Made by a program: the position numbers and the translations under genes
Shown: piece by piece, positions 1 through 6,639 of the stretch
How the letters are laid out: the number at the start of each line of letters is the position of its first letter
How positions within the stretch are numbered: the first letter of the stretch is position 1
Assembly: GCF_002847285.1 (NCBI RefSeq)
Contig: NZ_CP025407.1
Location: 3,876,501-3,940,500, forward strand
Source: Streptomyces sp. CMB-StM0423
GTDB lineage: Bacteria > Actinomycetota > Actinomycetes > Streptomycetales > Streptomycetaceae
Direction: 5' to 3'
Length of the DNA stretch: 64,000 bases
Notes under the pieces: model-generated
Told to the model about the DNA's origin: nothing
Seen by the model: only the letters and a program-made list of their open reading frames with translations
Databases searched by the model: none

Positions 1-815
1 GTGGCCGCGTGATCGGGCACGTACCTCTGGAGGTCTCTTGGGGGCCGCCGGTACCCGGTGGGCGCTGGCCGTGGCGGCAGCCGCAGCCGCGGCGGTTCGA
101 CCTCGCCGTAAGGCACGGTGGACAGCAGATGGGCGATCATGTTGATGCGTGCCGCGCGCTTGTCGTCGCTGTCCACGACGTACCAGGGTGCCTCCGGGAT
201 GTCAGTGCGCGTGAACATCTCGTCCTTCGCCCGGGAGTACGCCTCCCAACGGGTGAAGGACTCCAGATCCATCGCGGAGAGCTTCCAGCGTCGCGTCGGA
301 TCGTCCAGCCGCCTACGCAACCGCGACTCCTGCTCCGCGTCACTCACCGAGAACCAGTACTTGCGCAGCAGAATCCCGTCCTCCACCAGCATCCGCTCCA
401 CGACGGGGCACTGATGCATAAAGCGCTGATACTCCTCTGGCGTGCAGAAGCCCATGACGCGCTCGACGCCGGCCCGGTTGTACCAGCTGCGGTCGAACAG
501 CACGATCTCTCCCGCAGCCGGAAGCTGCTCCACGTACCGCTGGAAATACCACTGAGTGCGCTCACGCTCCGTGGGCACCGGCAGGGCGACGATACGGGCG
601 ACGCGCGGGTTGAGGTGCTCGGTGACCCGCTTGATCGTGCCGCCCTTCCCAGCCGCGTCACGCCCCTCGAAGACCACCACAAGCCGCTCGCCCTCGGCCC
701 GCACCCACTCCTGGAGCTTGACCAGCTCGGTCTGGAGGCGGAAAAGCTCATTGCCGTACACAGCCCTCGGCAGGCGGCCAGGCACCCCACCGTCTGACCG
801 CGCACCCCCTTCCAT
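1..815 (-). CDS. ppk2: Polyphosphate kinase 2 (PPK2 family), C-terminus cut by window edge
   Basis: PPK2 enzymes transfer phosphate between polyphosphate and nucleotides. Reading leftwards from ATG 815, the protein has VYGNELFRLQTELVKLQ, then the Walker A loop GRDAAGKGG at about residues 51-59, the lid/Walker B region DRSWYNRAGVERVMGF, and KYWFSVSDAEQ. All are family signatures. About 271 codons are present and the frame is still open at base 1, so only the last residues are missing (family usual length 260-300). ATG 815 is preceded by GGGAAGAAGGGG. ATG 833 is in frame, and the frame stays open back to about 1250, so the exact start is uncertain. The family is certain; substrate class (ADP or AMP) is not. 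Confidence 0.9.
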   Translation of the reverse strand, partial: MEGGARSDGGVPGRLPRAVYGNELFRLQTELVKLQEWVRAEGERLVVVFEGRDAAGKGGTIKRVTEHLNPRVARIVALPVPTERERTQWYFQRYVEQLPAAGEIVLFDRSWYNRAGVERVMGFCTPEEYQRFMHQCPVVERMLVEDGILLRKYWFSVSDAEQESRLRRRLDDPTRRWKLSAMDLESFTRWEAYSRAKDEMFTRTDIPEAPWYVVDSDDKRAARINMIAHLLSTVPYGEVEPPRLRLPPRPAPTGYRRPPRDLQRYVPDHAA

Positions 816-1342
816 CCCCTTCTTCCCGCGCATCCCGCTCGCCTCCCGCTGCTTTCTCCTGGACGAACCGGCGGACGGATTCAGCATGACCGGTCCATCG
901 ACGGCACGCCCGCCGAGCCTCGCGCGGTGTGCGTTTGTCATGCGTCCTGTGATGGCGAGGATGACCTCTGTGAAGGGGGCGGTGTCGGGGCCAGGGTCGC
1001 AGGCGTCCGGTGGAACTGGGCCCGGAGAGAACGGGACCTGCCACTCCAGCGCCGCGAGGGCCAGCTCCGGGTCGGGTCGAAGGCCCGCGCCGATGGCCTG
1101 GGTGTGCCGCTGGTCTTGTGCGTCGCAACCCCGGAGGTCCGGACTCGTCGTCCTGGCCGTCGCGGTGGACACCGAAGGGTCCACGACCCGGCTCGCCGGG
1201 CCGGATGCCGAGCTGGGCGACGCCGCCCTTGCTGGGATGCGGTCCGGGGATCATGCATGTGCCGGTGGCTTTCTCGACGACTCGCGACAGAACTTGTTGA
1301 CGGTCGCGGGAGGCGTCAGCCGAACCGGGATGTCGATGTCGA
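816..1342. other. Stretch without an assigned gene between ppk2 and the IS
   Basis: About 530 bases. All frames are fairly open because of GC content, and none gives a recognisable domain. The ppk2 frame remains open back to about 1250, but the residues it would add do not resemble PPK2. The only supported content is the tail (1251-1342, minus strand) of a small reading frame that the insertion sequence splits from its front half at 3107-3368. Confidence 0.4.
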
Positions 1343-1350
1343 CGAGTTCG
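1343..1350 (+). repeat. 8-bp target-site duplication, left copy
   Basis: CGAGTTCG lies directly outside the left inverted repeat and recurs as an identical direct repeat at 3107-3114. Eight bases is the duplication length known for ISL3-family elements. Confidence 0.9.
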
Positions 1351-1375
1351 GGTTCTGGCTCAACTTCCGTGAAGC
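1351..1375 (+). repeat. Left terminal inverted repeat of the ISL3 element
   Basis: This 25-bp sequence is the exact reverse complement of 3082-3106. It defines the left end of the element. Confidence 0.92.
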
Positions 1376-1387
1376 GGTCGCTCTCCG

Positions 1388-2986
1388 TCACGCGAGCAGG
1401 ACGCGTTTACGGAGGAGCCGGAAGCCGGCTCGGCCGAACATCTGCCGTTTGAGCATCTTGATGCGGTTGACGTGTCCTTCGACGACGCCGGAGTTCCAGT
1501 GCAGGGTGAGGCCCGCGGTGACGGCGTCGAGATCGCGTTCGAGGCCGTTGATGAACGTGTGCATGCTGGGCAAGTCGTCGGTGCGGACCGCCGCTATCCA
1601 CTCGCGGAGCTGGTGGCCCTGGAGCTGGGTGAGCATCTGAGCGAAGGCGCGGACATGGCTGGTCAGAGCGTCCAGTTCAGGGCAGTGCGCCAGGACGGAC
1701 TTGAGTTTGAGTCGGTCCGTCTCCGGAAGGGCGTCGGGGTGGGTGAGGATCCACCGGGTGACCGTCCGGGGCGTGGGCGGGTGGGTCGCCGTTCGCGAGG
1801 GGCTGCGGAAGGGCCGGAGGTAGGCACGCACGGTTCCGTATCCGCCGGCGTATCCGTGAGCCTTGATCTCCTCCCAGAGCGTCCACGCGTTCGTGCAGCC
1901 TTCCGCCCACCGCTCATGCAGGTAGGGCTTGAAGTCATCGAGCCTCGTCGGCCGGTTCTGCCACTGCCCTTGGAAGAGGTCTTCCGGGGCGGCAGCGTCA
2001 GCGAGGCGTTTGACCGTCCGGTGTGTCATGTGGAGTCGGCGGCCGATGGCCCGTCTGCTGAGACCTTCGGCCAGCAGCGCCTGGACGATCGCGTGTTTCT
2101 CGCGTGTGCGGTCGGCGAACCGGTGGCCTGTCGGCCAGGGCGATTTGTTCTGCCCGTCAGGTTGCCGAGGGTTCTTGGCCGCGTCGCGTCGAGGCAGGGT
2201 GAACGGTGCCCGTAGACAGGATCGATGACGCGACACACATCGTTCGGCGGCTTCGCCGAGGTTGTGCCAGAGGTGGAAGCGGTCCGCGACCTGGAGAGCC
2301 GTCGGGGCCCCGGCCCGCGCTCCCTCGGCGAAGAAGGGGGCGCGGTCCCGGCAGACCACCTCGATGCCGGGACGTTCGCTGAGCCAGGCCGCCAGCGTTG
2401 CCGACTCGCGGTCCGGCAGCAGATCCACAGGGCGCCTGGTCTCGACGTCGACCAGCACCGTCCCGTAGACCCTGCCCTTGCGCATCGCGTACTCGTCGAC
2501 GCCGACCACCCGCGGGGCCGGAGGCTGAGGCTCGGGCAGGGCGTCGACCAGCCGCAGCACGGTGCTGCGGCTGACGGATACCCCGACGACCCGGGCCATC
2601 CGTGCGCCGGCCCGGCCGGCGAGCGCGAGGCCGACCGCGGCCAGCGTCGAGCGCAGGCGCTCGCTCCACCGGCTGTGCCGCCGGGTCAGCCCCGGCACCT
2701 GCTCGACGAACGTCCGCCGTCCGCACGAAGCGTTCGGGCAGAAGAACCGGCGGACAAGCAAGCTCAGCACCACCCGCCGCCCCGCCGTGGGCACGTCGGC
2801 CGGAAACCGCAGGTAGGAGCTGTGCACCCGCCCCGACCAGGTTCCGCAGTCCGGACACGTCGAGCCGGCCGTCGTCCGGCGGGCCTCGATCCGTATCGCC
2901 TCGTTGTTCACGTCCACCGACAGCACCGCAACGTCCGCGATCGACGAGAACAGCAGCTCCTCCAACCGGAGCACCGTCTCTTCCAC
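1388..2986 (-). CDS. ISL3-family transposase
   Basis: A 532-residue DDE transposase starting at GTG 2986. An N-terminal zinc finger shows as CPDCG (residues 44-48) and CPNASCG (83-89). A helix-turn-helix lies around 130-150. Catalytic residues appear as D164 in VVGVDEYAMRKG, D235 in QVADRFHLW, and a C-terminal glutamate in NSGVVEGHVNRIK. The reading frame is uninterrupted and fills the element between its inverted repeats, ending 37 bases inside the left end. It should mobilise this copy. The enzyme is probably active as far as sequence shows; no frameshift or missing motif was seen. Confidence 0.93.
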   Translation of the reverse strand: MEETVLRLEELLFSSIADVAVLSVDVNNEAIRIEARRTTAGSTCPDCGTWSGRVHSSYLRFPADVPTAGRRVVLSLLVRRFFCPNASCGRRTFVEQVPGLTRRHSRWSERLRSTLAAVGLALAGRAGARMARVVGVSVSRSTVLRLVDALPEPQPPAPRVVGVDEYAMRKGRVYGTVLVDVETRRPVDLLPDRESATLAAWLSERPGIEVVCRDRAPFFAEGARAGAPTALQVADRFHLWHNLGEAAERCVSRHRSCLRAPFTLPRRDAAKNPRQPDGQNKSPWPTGHRFADRTREKHAIVQALLAEGLSRRAIGRRLHMTHRTVKRLADAAAPEDLFQGQWQNRPTRLDDFKPYLHERWAEGCTNAWTLWEEIKAHGYAGGYGTVRAYLRPFRSPSRTATHPPTPRTVTRWILTHPDALPETDRLKLKSVLAHCPELDALTSHVRAFAQMLTQLQGHQLREWIAAVRTDDLPSMHTFINGLERDLDAVTAGLTLHWNSGVVEGHVNRIKMLKRQMFGRAGFRLLRKRVLLA

Positions 2987-3081
2987 GGCGCCGAACTGTC
3001 GACCACACCAAGATCACCACTGATCATTTTCGGGCAACTTCCCGAAGGTCAGCTCCAGCCTCGGTCGTCACTCAGCGTCGG

Positions 3082-3106
3082 GCTTCACGGAAGTTGAGCC
3101 AGAACC
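3082..3106 (-). repeat. Right terminal inverted repeat of the ISL3 element
   Basis: Exact reverse complement of 1351-1375. The right copy of the 8-bp target duplication follows at once, at 3107-3114. Confidence 0.92.
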
Positions 3107-3114
3107 CGAGTTCG
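3107..3114 (+). repeat. 8-bp target-site duplication, right copy
   Basis: CGAGTTCG, identical and in the same orientation as 1343-1350, directly abutting the right inverted repeat. Confidence 0.9.
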
Positions 3115-3368
3115 GGAGGCGGTTGCGCGGACCGCCGTTCGTCGGCGGTGGTGCGGTTCCGACCACGCTCCTGCCCCTGTAGCCGGCGCTTTTCGTCCGC
3201 GTCGACGGCGGCGGCGGTCGGCCGGCTCAGGGGCGCCGCCTCCCAGTGCCGTCCGCTGTGGCCGGGGCAGTCAGCCGTGGTGCCTCCGGAACCCGTCAAG
3301 AAAGGCTGCCGCTCGACGTCGACAGAGCCAGCCCTGGCGTCGACCGCGCGGCGGTGGGAGTCCCGCAC
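3107..3368 (-). pseudogene. Front part of a small ORF split by the ISL3 element
   Basis: From GTG 3368 the minus-strand frame runs to the IS edge and would continue after excision through 1342 to a TGA at 1251-1253. The joined length is 354 bases (118 codons), exactly in frame and with no internal stop. Third positions are strongly G/C, as in real genes of this genome. The N-terminal part is polar and Arg-rich; the part beyond the IS reads VDIDIPVRLTPPATVNKF. No family was recognised. Its first 73 bases overlap the ORF at 3296-3598 in another frame, so one of the two may not be real. Confidence 0.4.
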
Positions 3369-3598
3369 GGCCGCTCACAGCGGCCGGGCGGTGTGTGGCT
3401 GTCCGCGTTGACCCACGCCGCCGCGTCCGCCGCCGCGGCGTGCCCCCACAGCTCGCCCTCTACGCCGGCGGTGGCCGCCCGCAGCGCACCGACGAGTTCG
3501 TACTGCCCGGCCGGCCGCCCCGGCGGGAACCACTCGGCGACGGCGTCACGCAGGGCAGCGAACGTGTCCGGGATGAAGGGTTCAACCGCAGTGGCCAT
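3296..3598 (-). CDS. Small hypothetical protein, about 100 residues
   Basis: From ATG 3598 the frame reads MATAVEPFIPDTFAALRDAV and then AEWFPPGRPAGQYELVGALR, followed by an Ala-rich segment. This looks like folded protein, but I do not recognise a family. The last 40 residues are low in hydrophobic content and overlap the split ORF at 3107-3368, so the true end may differ. The frame is open upstream of 3598 and no strong ribosome site supports the start. It is divergent from the CBS-domain gene, about 170 bases away. Confidence 0.45.
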   Translation of the reverse strand: MATAVEPFIPDTFAALRDAVAEWFPPGRPAGQYELVGALRAATAGVEGELWGHAAAADAAAWVNADSHTPPGRCERPCGTPTAARSTPGLALSTSSGSLS

Positions 3599-3767
3599 GG
3601 ATTCCAGCGTGCTCAACAGGCCCACCAGAGGCGATACGGGCTCGTTTCCGTACTGTTCGCCCGTTCGGCGGCGCGCATCTCGCCCGGCGGGCCGAGGGCC
3701 CGGACTATAGCCGTGACGGAACCCCTCCCGTACACCCCTCCGTACCTCTCTCGACAGGAGACCCGTG

Positions 3768-4211
3768 ATGGCCGCTCCCACCACCGCGCGTACTGCCCGC
3801 GACCTCATGCACGAAGGCTGCGAGTGCATCGACTCGACCGAGTCCGTCGCCACCGCCGCCGCGAAGATGCGCTCCATGGACATCGGCTGCCTGCCGGTGT
3901 GCGGCCAGGACGGCAAGCTCGCCGGCATGATCACCGACCGCGACATCGTCGTGGAGTGCGTCGCCAAGGGCCGCGACCTGAGCACCTGCATGACCGGCGA
4001 GCTGGCCGCGGGCCGACCGGTGTACGTGGACGCCGGCACCCCGGTCGACGAGGTGCTGCGCACGATGGAGCAGCACCAGGTGCGCCGCCTCCCGGTCATC
4101 GAGAACCATCGGCTCGTCGGCATGATCAGCGAGGCCGACCTGACCAGGGGGCTGACGGACGAGCAGATGGCGGCCTTCTGCCGCGGCGTGTACGGGGGCG
4201 GCCACCACTGA
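3768..4211 (+). CDS. CBS-domain pair protein
   Basis: A 147-residue stand-alone tandem CBS module. The first CBS runs from about residue 10 to 65 (TARDLMHEGCECIDSTESV, then GMITDRDIV) and the second from about 75 to 130 (PVYVDAGTPVDEVLRTMEQH, then VGMISEADLTRG). Such modules bind adenosyl ligands and act as regulatory sensors; the partner here is unknown. GTG 3765 and ATG 3768 are adjacent. ACAGGAG at 3754-3760 is 7 bases from ATG 3768, which favours ATG. It lies upstream of the potassium genes but is separated from them by about 600 bases. Confidence 0.88.
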   Translation: MAAPTTARTARDLMHEGCECIDSTESVATAAAKMRSMDIGCLPVCGQDGKLAGMITDRDIVVECVAKGRDLSTCMTGELAAGRPVYVDAGTPVDEVLRTMEQHQVRRLPVIENHRLVGMISEADLTRGLTDEQMAAFCRGVYGGGHH

Positions 4212-4808
4212 CCTCCGTACCGCCGGCGCTAGCCCCGTCGGCGTCACCCCTCCGGGGTCACCGCGCAGCATCGCGTACTCCCCGCAGCGCACCGCCACTA
4301 CCCGAGGGCGCAGTACGCGATCGGCCCACCAGCGCCCCCGCCTGCTGGCCCAGGCATGCTCCACGAGCGCGCCAGGCCCCGGGCCGTCTGCGCGGAACCA
4401 GCCGGTCCGCGGCGCGCTGCGGATGGCACCGGCAGCGACGAAATCGATCACCACGACTCGGGACCTGCGGCCGCTCTGCGGCGGTGCGTTATCACGCACT
4501 CATAGACCGACATTAGGAAACCGGCGCCCCTGGGGATCCACCCTTGACGCGTCCTTGACGCCACCGCGCGTACTCCTGGCGCATCCTGGCCGCTCGCCGG
4601 TGTCCCACGCCGGGTTGCCCTCGGTACGCACTCCGAGCGGTGACCGATCCGCAGGCACCGTGCGCGGTTCCCGGTACGCCTTGCCGGTGATCGTGCCGGT
4701 GCGGCGACGGCGTCTGCGACGGGGCGCGGCCCGCGCGTGGTACGGCTGGACACGGTCGTCGGCGTGTGCCGGACGACAAGTGCCGGCACCGCCCCCAGGA
4801 GATCGTCG
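4212..4808. other. Intergenic region upstream of the kdp operon
   Basis: About 600 bases without a convincing gene. A minus-strand frame is open over 4225-4499 but shows no recognisable domain. The one structured element is the 11-bp-spaced direct repeat at 4542-4560. The kdp promoter must lie in this stretch, but no clear -35/-10 pair could be picked out. Confidence 0.5.
4542..4560 (+). promoter_or_regulatory. 11-bp-period direct repeat upstream of kdp, possible regulator site
   Basis: CCTTGACG occurs at 4542-4549 and again at 4553-4560, exactly one helical turn apart. OmpR/KdpE/PhoP-type regulators typically bind direct repeats with an 11-bp period. This is 249 bases before the first small gene of the operon. 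Function is inferred from spacing only. Confidence 0.3.
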
Positions 4809-4892
4809 ATGGCCGATGTGGTCTTCGTTGCCGTGACCGTCGCGTTCTTCAGCCTGCTGGTCCTGGTGGTGAAGGGGGCCGAGCGCCGGTGA
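4809..4892 (+). CDS. 27-residue single-span membrane peptide heading the kdp operon
   Basis: The ORF encodes one hydrophobic helix (MADVVFVAVTVAFFSLLVLV) followed by a basic end VKGAERR. AGGAG at 4797-4801 sits 7 bases before the ATG, a strong ribosome site. Its stop overlaps the GTG start of kdpF as GTGA (4889-4892), so translation of the two is probably coupled. Size and position suggest an accessory of the Kdp membrane complex alongside KdpF, or a translational lead-in. Function is not known to me. Confidence 0.7.
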   Translation: MADVVFVAVTVAFFSLLVLVVKGAERR

Positions 4893-4978
4893 ACGCGGAG
4901 AACACGGTCGGTCTGATCGTTTCGGCCGGACTGCTGGTCTACCTCTTTCTTGCCCTGCTGTTCCCGGACCGGTTCTGA
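4889..4978 (+). CDS. kdpF: KdpF, small stabilising subunit of the K+-transporting ATPase
   Basis: A 29-residue peptide starting at GTG 4889 with one transmembrane helix (VGLIVSAGLLVYLFLALLFP) and a short DRF end. This matches KdpF, which stabilises the KdpABC complex in the membrane. Its stop overlaps the kdpA start as TGATG (4976-4980), and its start overlaps the preceding peptide gene. Confidence 0.88.
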   Translation: MNAENTVGLIVSAGLLVYLFLALLFPDRF

Positions 4979-6639
4979 TGAGCGACGCCGCCGCCGGGCT
5001 GACGGCGATCGGTGTGCTGGTGGTGGCGCTGGCGGTGGCGCATGTGCCGATGGGCGAGTACATGGCGCGGGTGTACACCAGCCGGCGGCACCTGGCCGTC
5101 GAGCGGTTGCTGTACCGGGTCGTGCGGGTGGCCCCGGACAGCGAACAGCGGTGGACCGCATACACGCTGTCGCTGCTGGGGTTCTCCGCGGTCTCGGTGC
5201 TCTTCCTGTACGCCTTCCTGCGCATCCAGGGCGTGCTCCCGCTGTCGCTGGATTTCGGTGCGGTCCCGCCCGCCGGGGCGTTCAACACCGCCGTGTCGTT
5301 CGTAACGAACACGAACTGGCAGTGGTACGCCGGAGAGTCCACGCTGGGGTACCTCGTGCCGATGGCCGGGCTGGCGGTGCAGAACTTCCTGTCGGCGGCG
5401 GTCGGCCTGGCGGTGGCGGTGGCGCTCGTACGCGGGCTGACCCGCTCCCGTACCGACCAGCTCGGCAACTTCTGGGTCGACTTGGTGCGCGGCACGGTGC
5501 GCATCCTGCTGCCGTTGGCCTTCGTGGCGGCGATCGTGCTGGTCGCGGGCGGTGTGGTGCAGAACTTCTCCGGCCCTCAGGACGTGCGTACGCCGGGCGG
5601 AGGGACACAGGCACTCGTCGGGGGCCCGGTCGCCTCACAGGAGTCGATCAAGGAGCTGGGCACGAACGGGGGCGGGTTCTTCAACGCCAATGCGGCACAC
5701 CCCTTCGAGAACCCGAACCCCTTCACCAACCTCTTCGAGATCTTCCTCCTGCTGCTCATCCCGAGCGCCCTGCCCCGTACCTTCGGGCGGATGGCCGGCA
5801 GCACCTGCCAGGGGTGGGCGATCCTGGCCGCGATGGCGGTCCTGTGGGCGGGCGGCCTGGCGGCGGTGACCGCCGTCGAGGCCGCGCATCCGGGCACTGT
5901 GCCGCAGGCCGTGGGAGCCTCCCTCGAAGGCAAGGAACAGCGCTTCGGTGTGTGGAATTCGGCGCTGTATGCCAACGCGACGACCATGACCTCCACCGGG
6001 GCGGTGGACTCGTCCCACGACAGCTACACCGCCCTGGGCGGCGGCGTGCTGCTGCTGAACATGCTGCTGGGCGAGGTGTCGCCGGGCGGAGTCGGATCGG
6101 GTCTGTACGGGATACTGATCATGGCCGTACTCGCGGTGTTCCTGGCCGGACTCATGGTGGGCCGCACACCCGAGTACCTGGGCAAGAAGATCCGCGGGCA
6201 CGAGATCACGTACGTCGCGCTGTACGTCCTGGCGATGCCGCTCGCAGTGCTCCTGGGCACCGGCCTGGCCCTCGGCTTCCCCGAGCCACGCAAGTCCATC
6301 CTCAACCCCGGCCCACACGGCCTGTCCGAGGTGCTGTACGCCTTCACCTCAGCCGGGAACAACAACGGCAGCGCATTCGCCGGACTGGGCTCCGGCACCG
6401 ACTTCTACAACGCGGCGCTCGGGCTGGCGATGCTCGTCGGCCGTTTCCTGCCGATCGTCTTCACGCTCGCGCTCGCCGGCTCCCTGGCGCGGCAGCGCCC
6501 GGTCCCCGTCGACGAGGGCACCCTGCCGACCCACCGCCCGCTCTTCGTCGTCCTGCTGATCGGCGTCGTGACCATCGTGGCCGGCCTGTCCTTCTTCCCA
6601 GCGCTCGCGCTGGGCCCGCTCGCGGAAGGGCTGGCATGA
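4978..6639 (+). CDS. kdpA: KdpA, potassium-channel subunit of the Kdp ATPase
   Basis: A 553-residue polytopic membrane protein forming the K+ pathway of the high-affinity KdpFABC pump. Typical filter and loop segments are present: SFVTNTNWQWYAG, LGTNGGGFFNANAAHPFENP, TSTGAVDSSHDSYTALGGG and FTSAGNNNGSAFAGL. About ten hydrophobic segments are visible and the length matches the family. It follows kdpF with overlap, and its TGA (6637-6639) overlaps the kdpB start. No anomaly seen. Confidence 0.96.
   Translation: MSDAAAGLTAIGVLVVALAVAHVPMGEYMARVYTSRRHLAVERLLYRVVRVAPDSEQRWTAYTLSLLGFSAVSVLFLYAFLRIQGVLPLSLDFGAVPPAGAFNTAVSFVTNTNWQWYAGESTLGYLVPMAGLAVQNFLSAAVGLAVAVALVRGLTRSRTDQLGNFWVDLVRGTVRILLPLAFVAAIVLVAGGVVQNFSGPQDVRTPGGGTQALVGGPVASQESIKELGTNGGGFFNANAAHPFENPNPFTNLFEIFLLLLIPSALPRTFGRMAGSTCQGWAILAAMAVLWAGGLAAVTAVEAAHPGTVPQAVGASLEGKEQRFGVWNSALYANATTMTSTGAVDSSHDSYTALGGGVLLLNMLLGEVSPGGVGSGLYGILIMAVLAVFLAGLMVGRTPEYLGKKIRGHEITYVALYVLAMPLAVLLGTGLALGFPEPRKSILNPGPHGLSEVLYAFTSAGNNNGSAFAGLGSGTDFYNAALGLAMLVGRFLPIVFTLALAGSLARQRPVPVDEGTLPTHRPLFVVLLIGVVTIVAGLSFFPALALGPLAEGLA

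Larger units (their letters stand above)
1351..3106 (-). mobile_element. ISL3-family insertion sequence, complete, 1756 bp
   Basis: The element is bounded by perfect 25-bp inverted repeats (1351-1375 and 3082-3106, outer end GGTTCTGGCTCAACTTCC) and by identical 8-bp direct repeats CGAGTTCG. It carries a single full-length transposase on the minus strand. Perfect ends and an intact target duplication indicate a fairly recent insertion with no later rearrangement of its ends. Removing the element and one duplication copy joins two halves of a minus-strand reading frame. Confidence 0.93.

Noticed and set aside
4225..4499. Minus-strand gene opposite the CBS protein and its downstream region
   Set aside because: The frame is open mainly because of GC content. 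Its second half is antisense to the CBS gene, it has no ribosome site and shows no domain.
4500..4560. c-di-AMP (ydaO-type) riboswitch ahead of kdp
   Set aside because: A stretch GGAAACCGG...GGGGATCCACC looked faintly similar, but the conserved downstream ydaO blocks and pairing could not be found.
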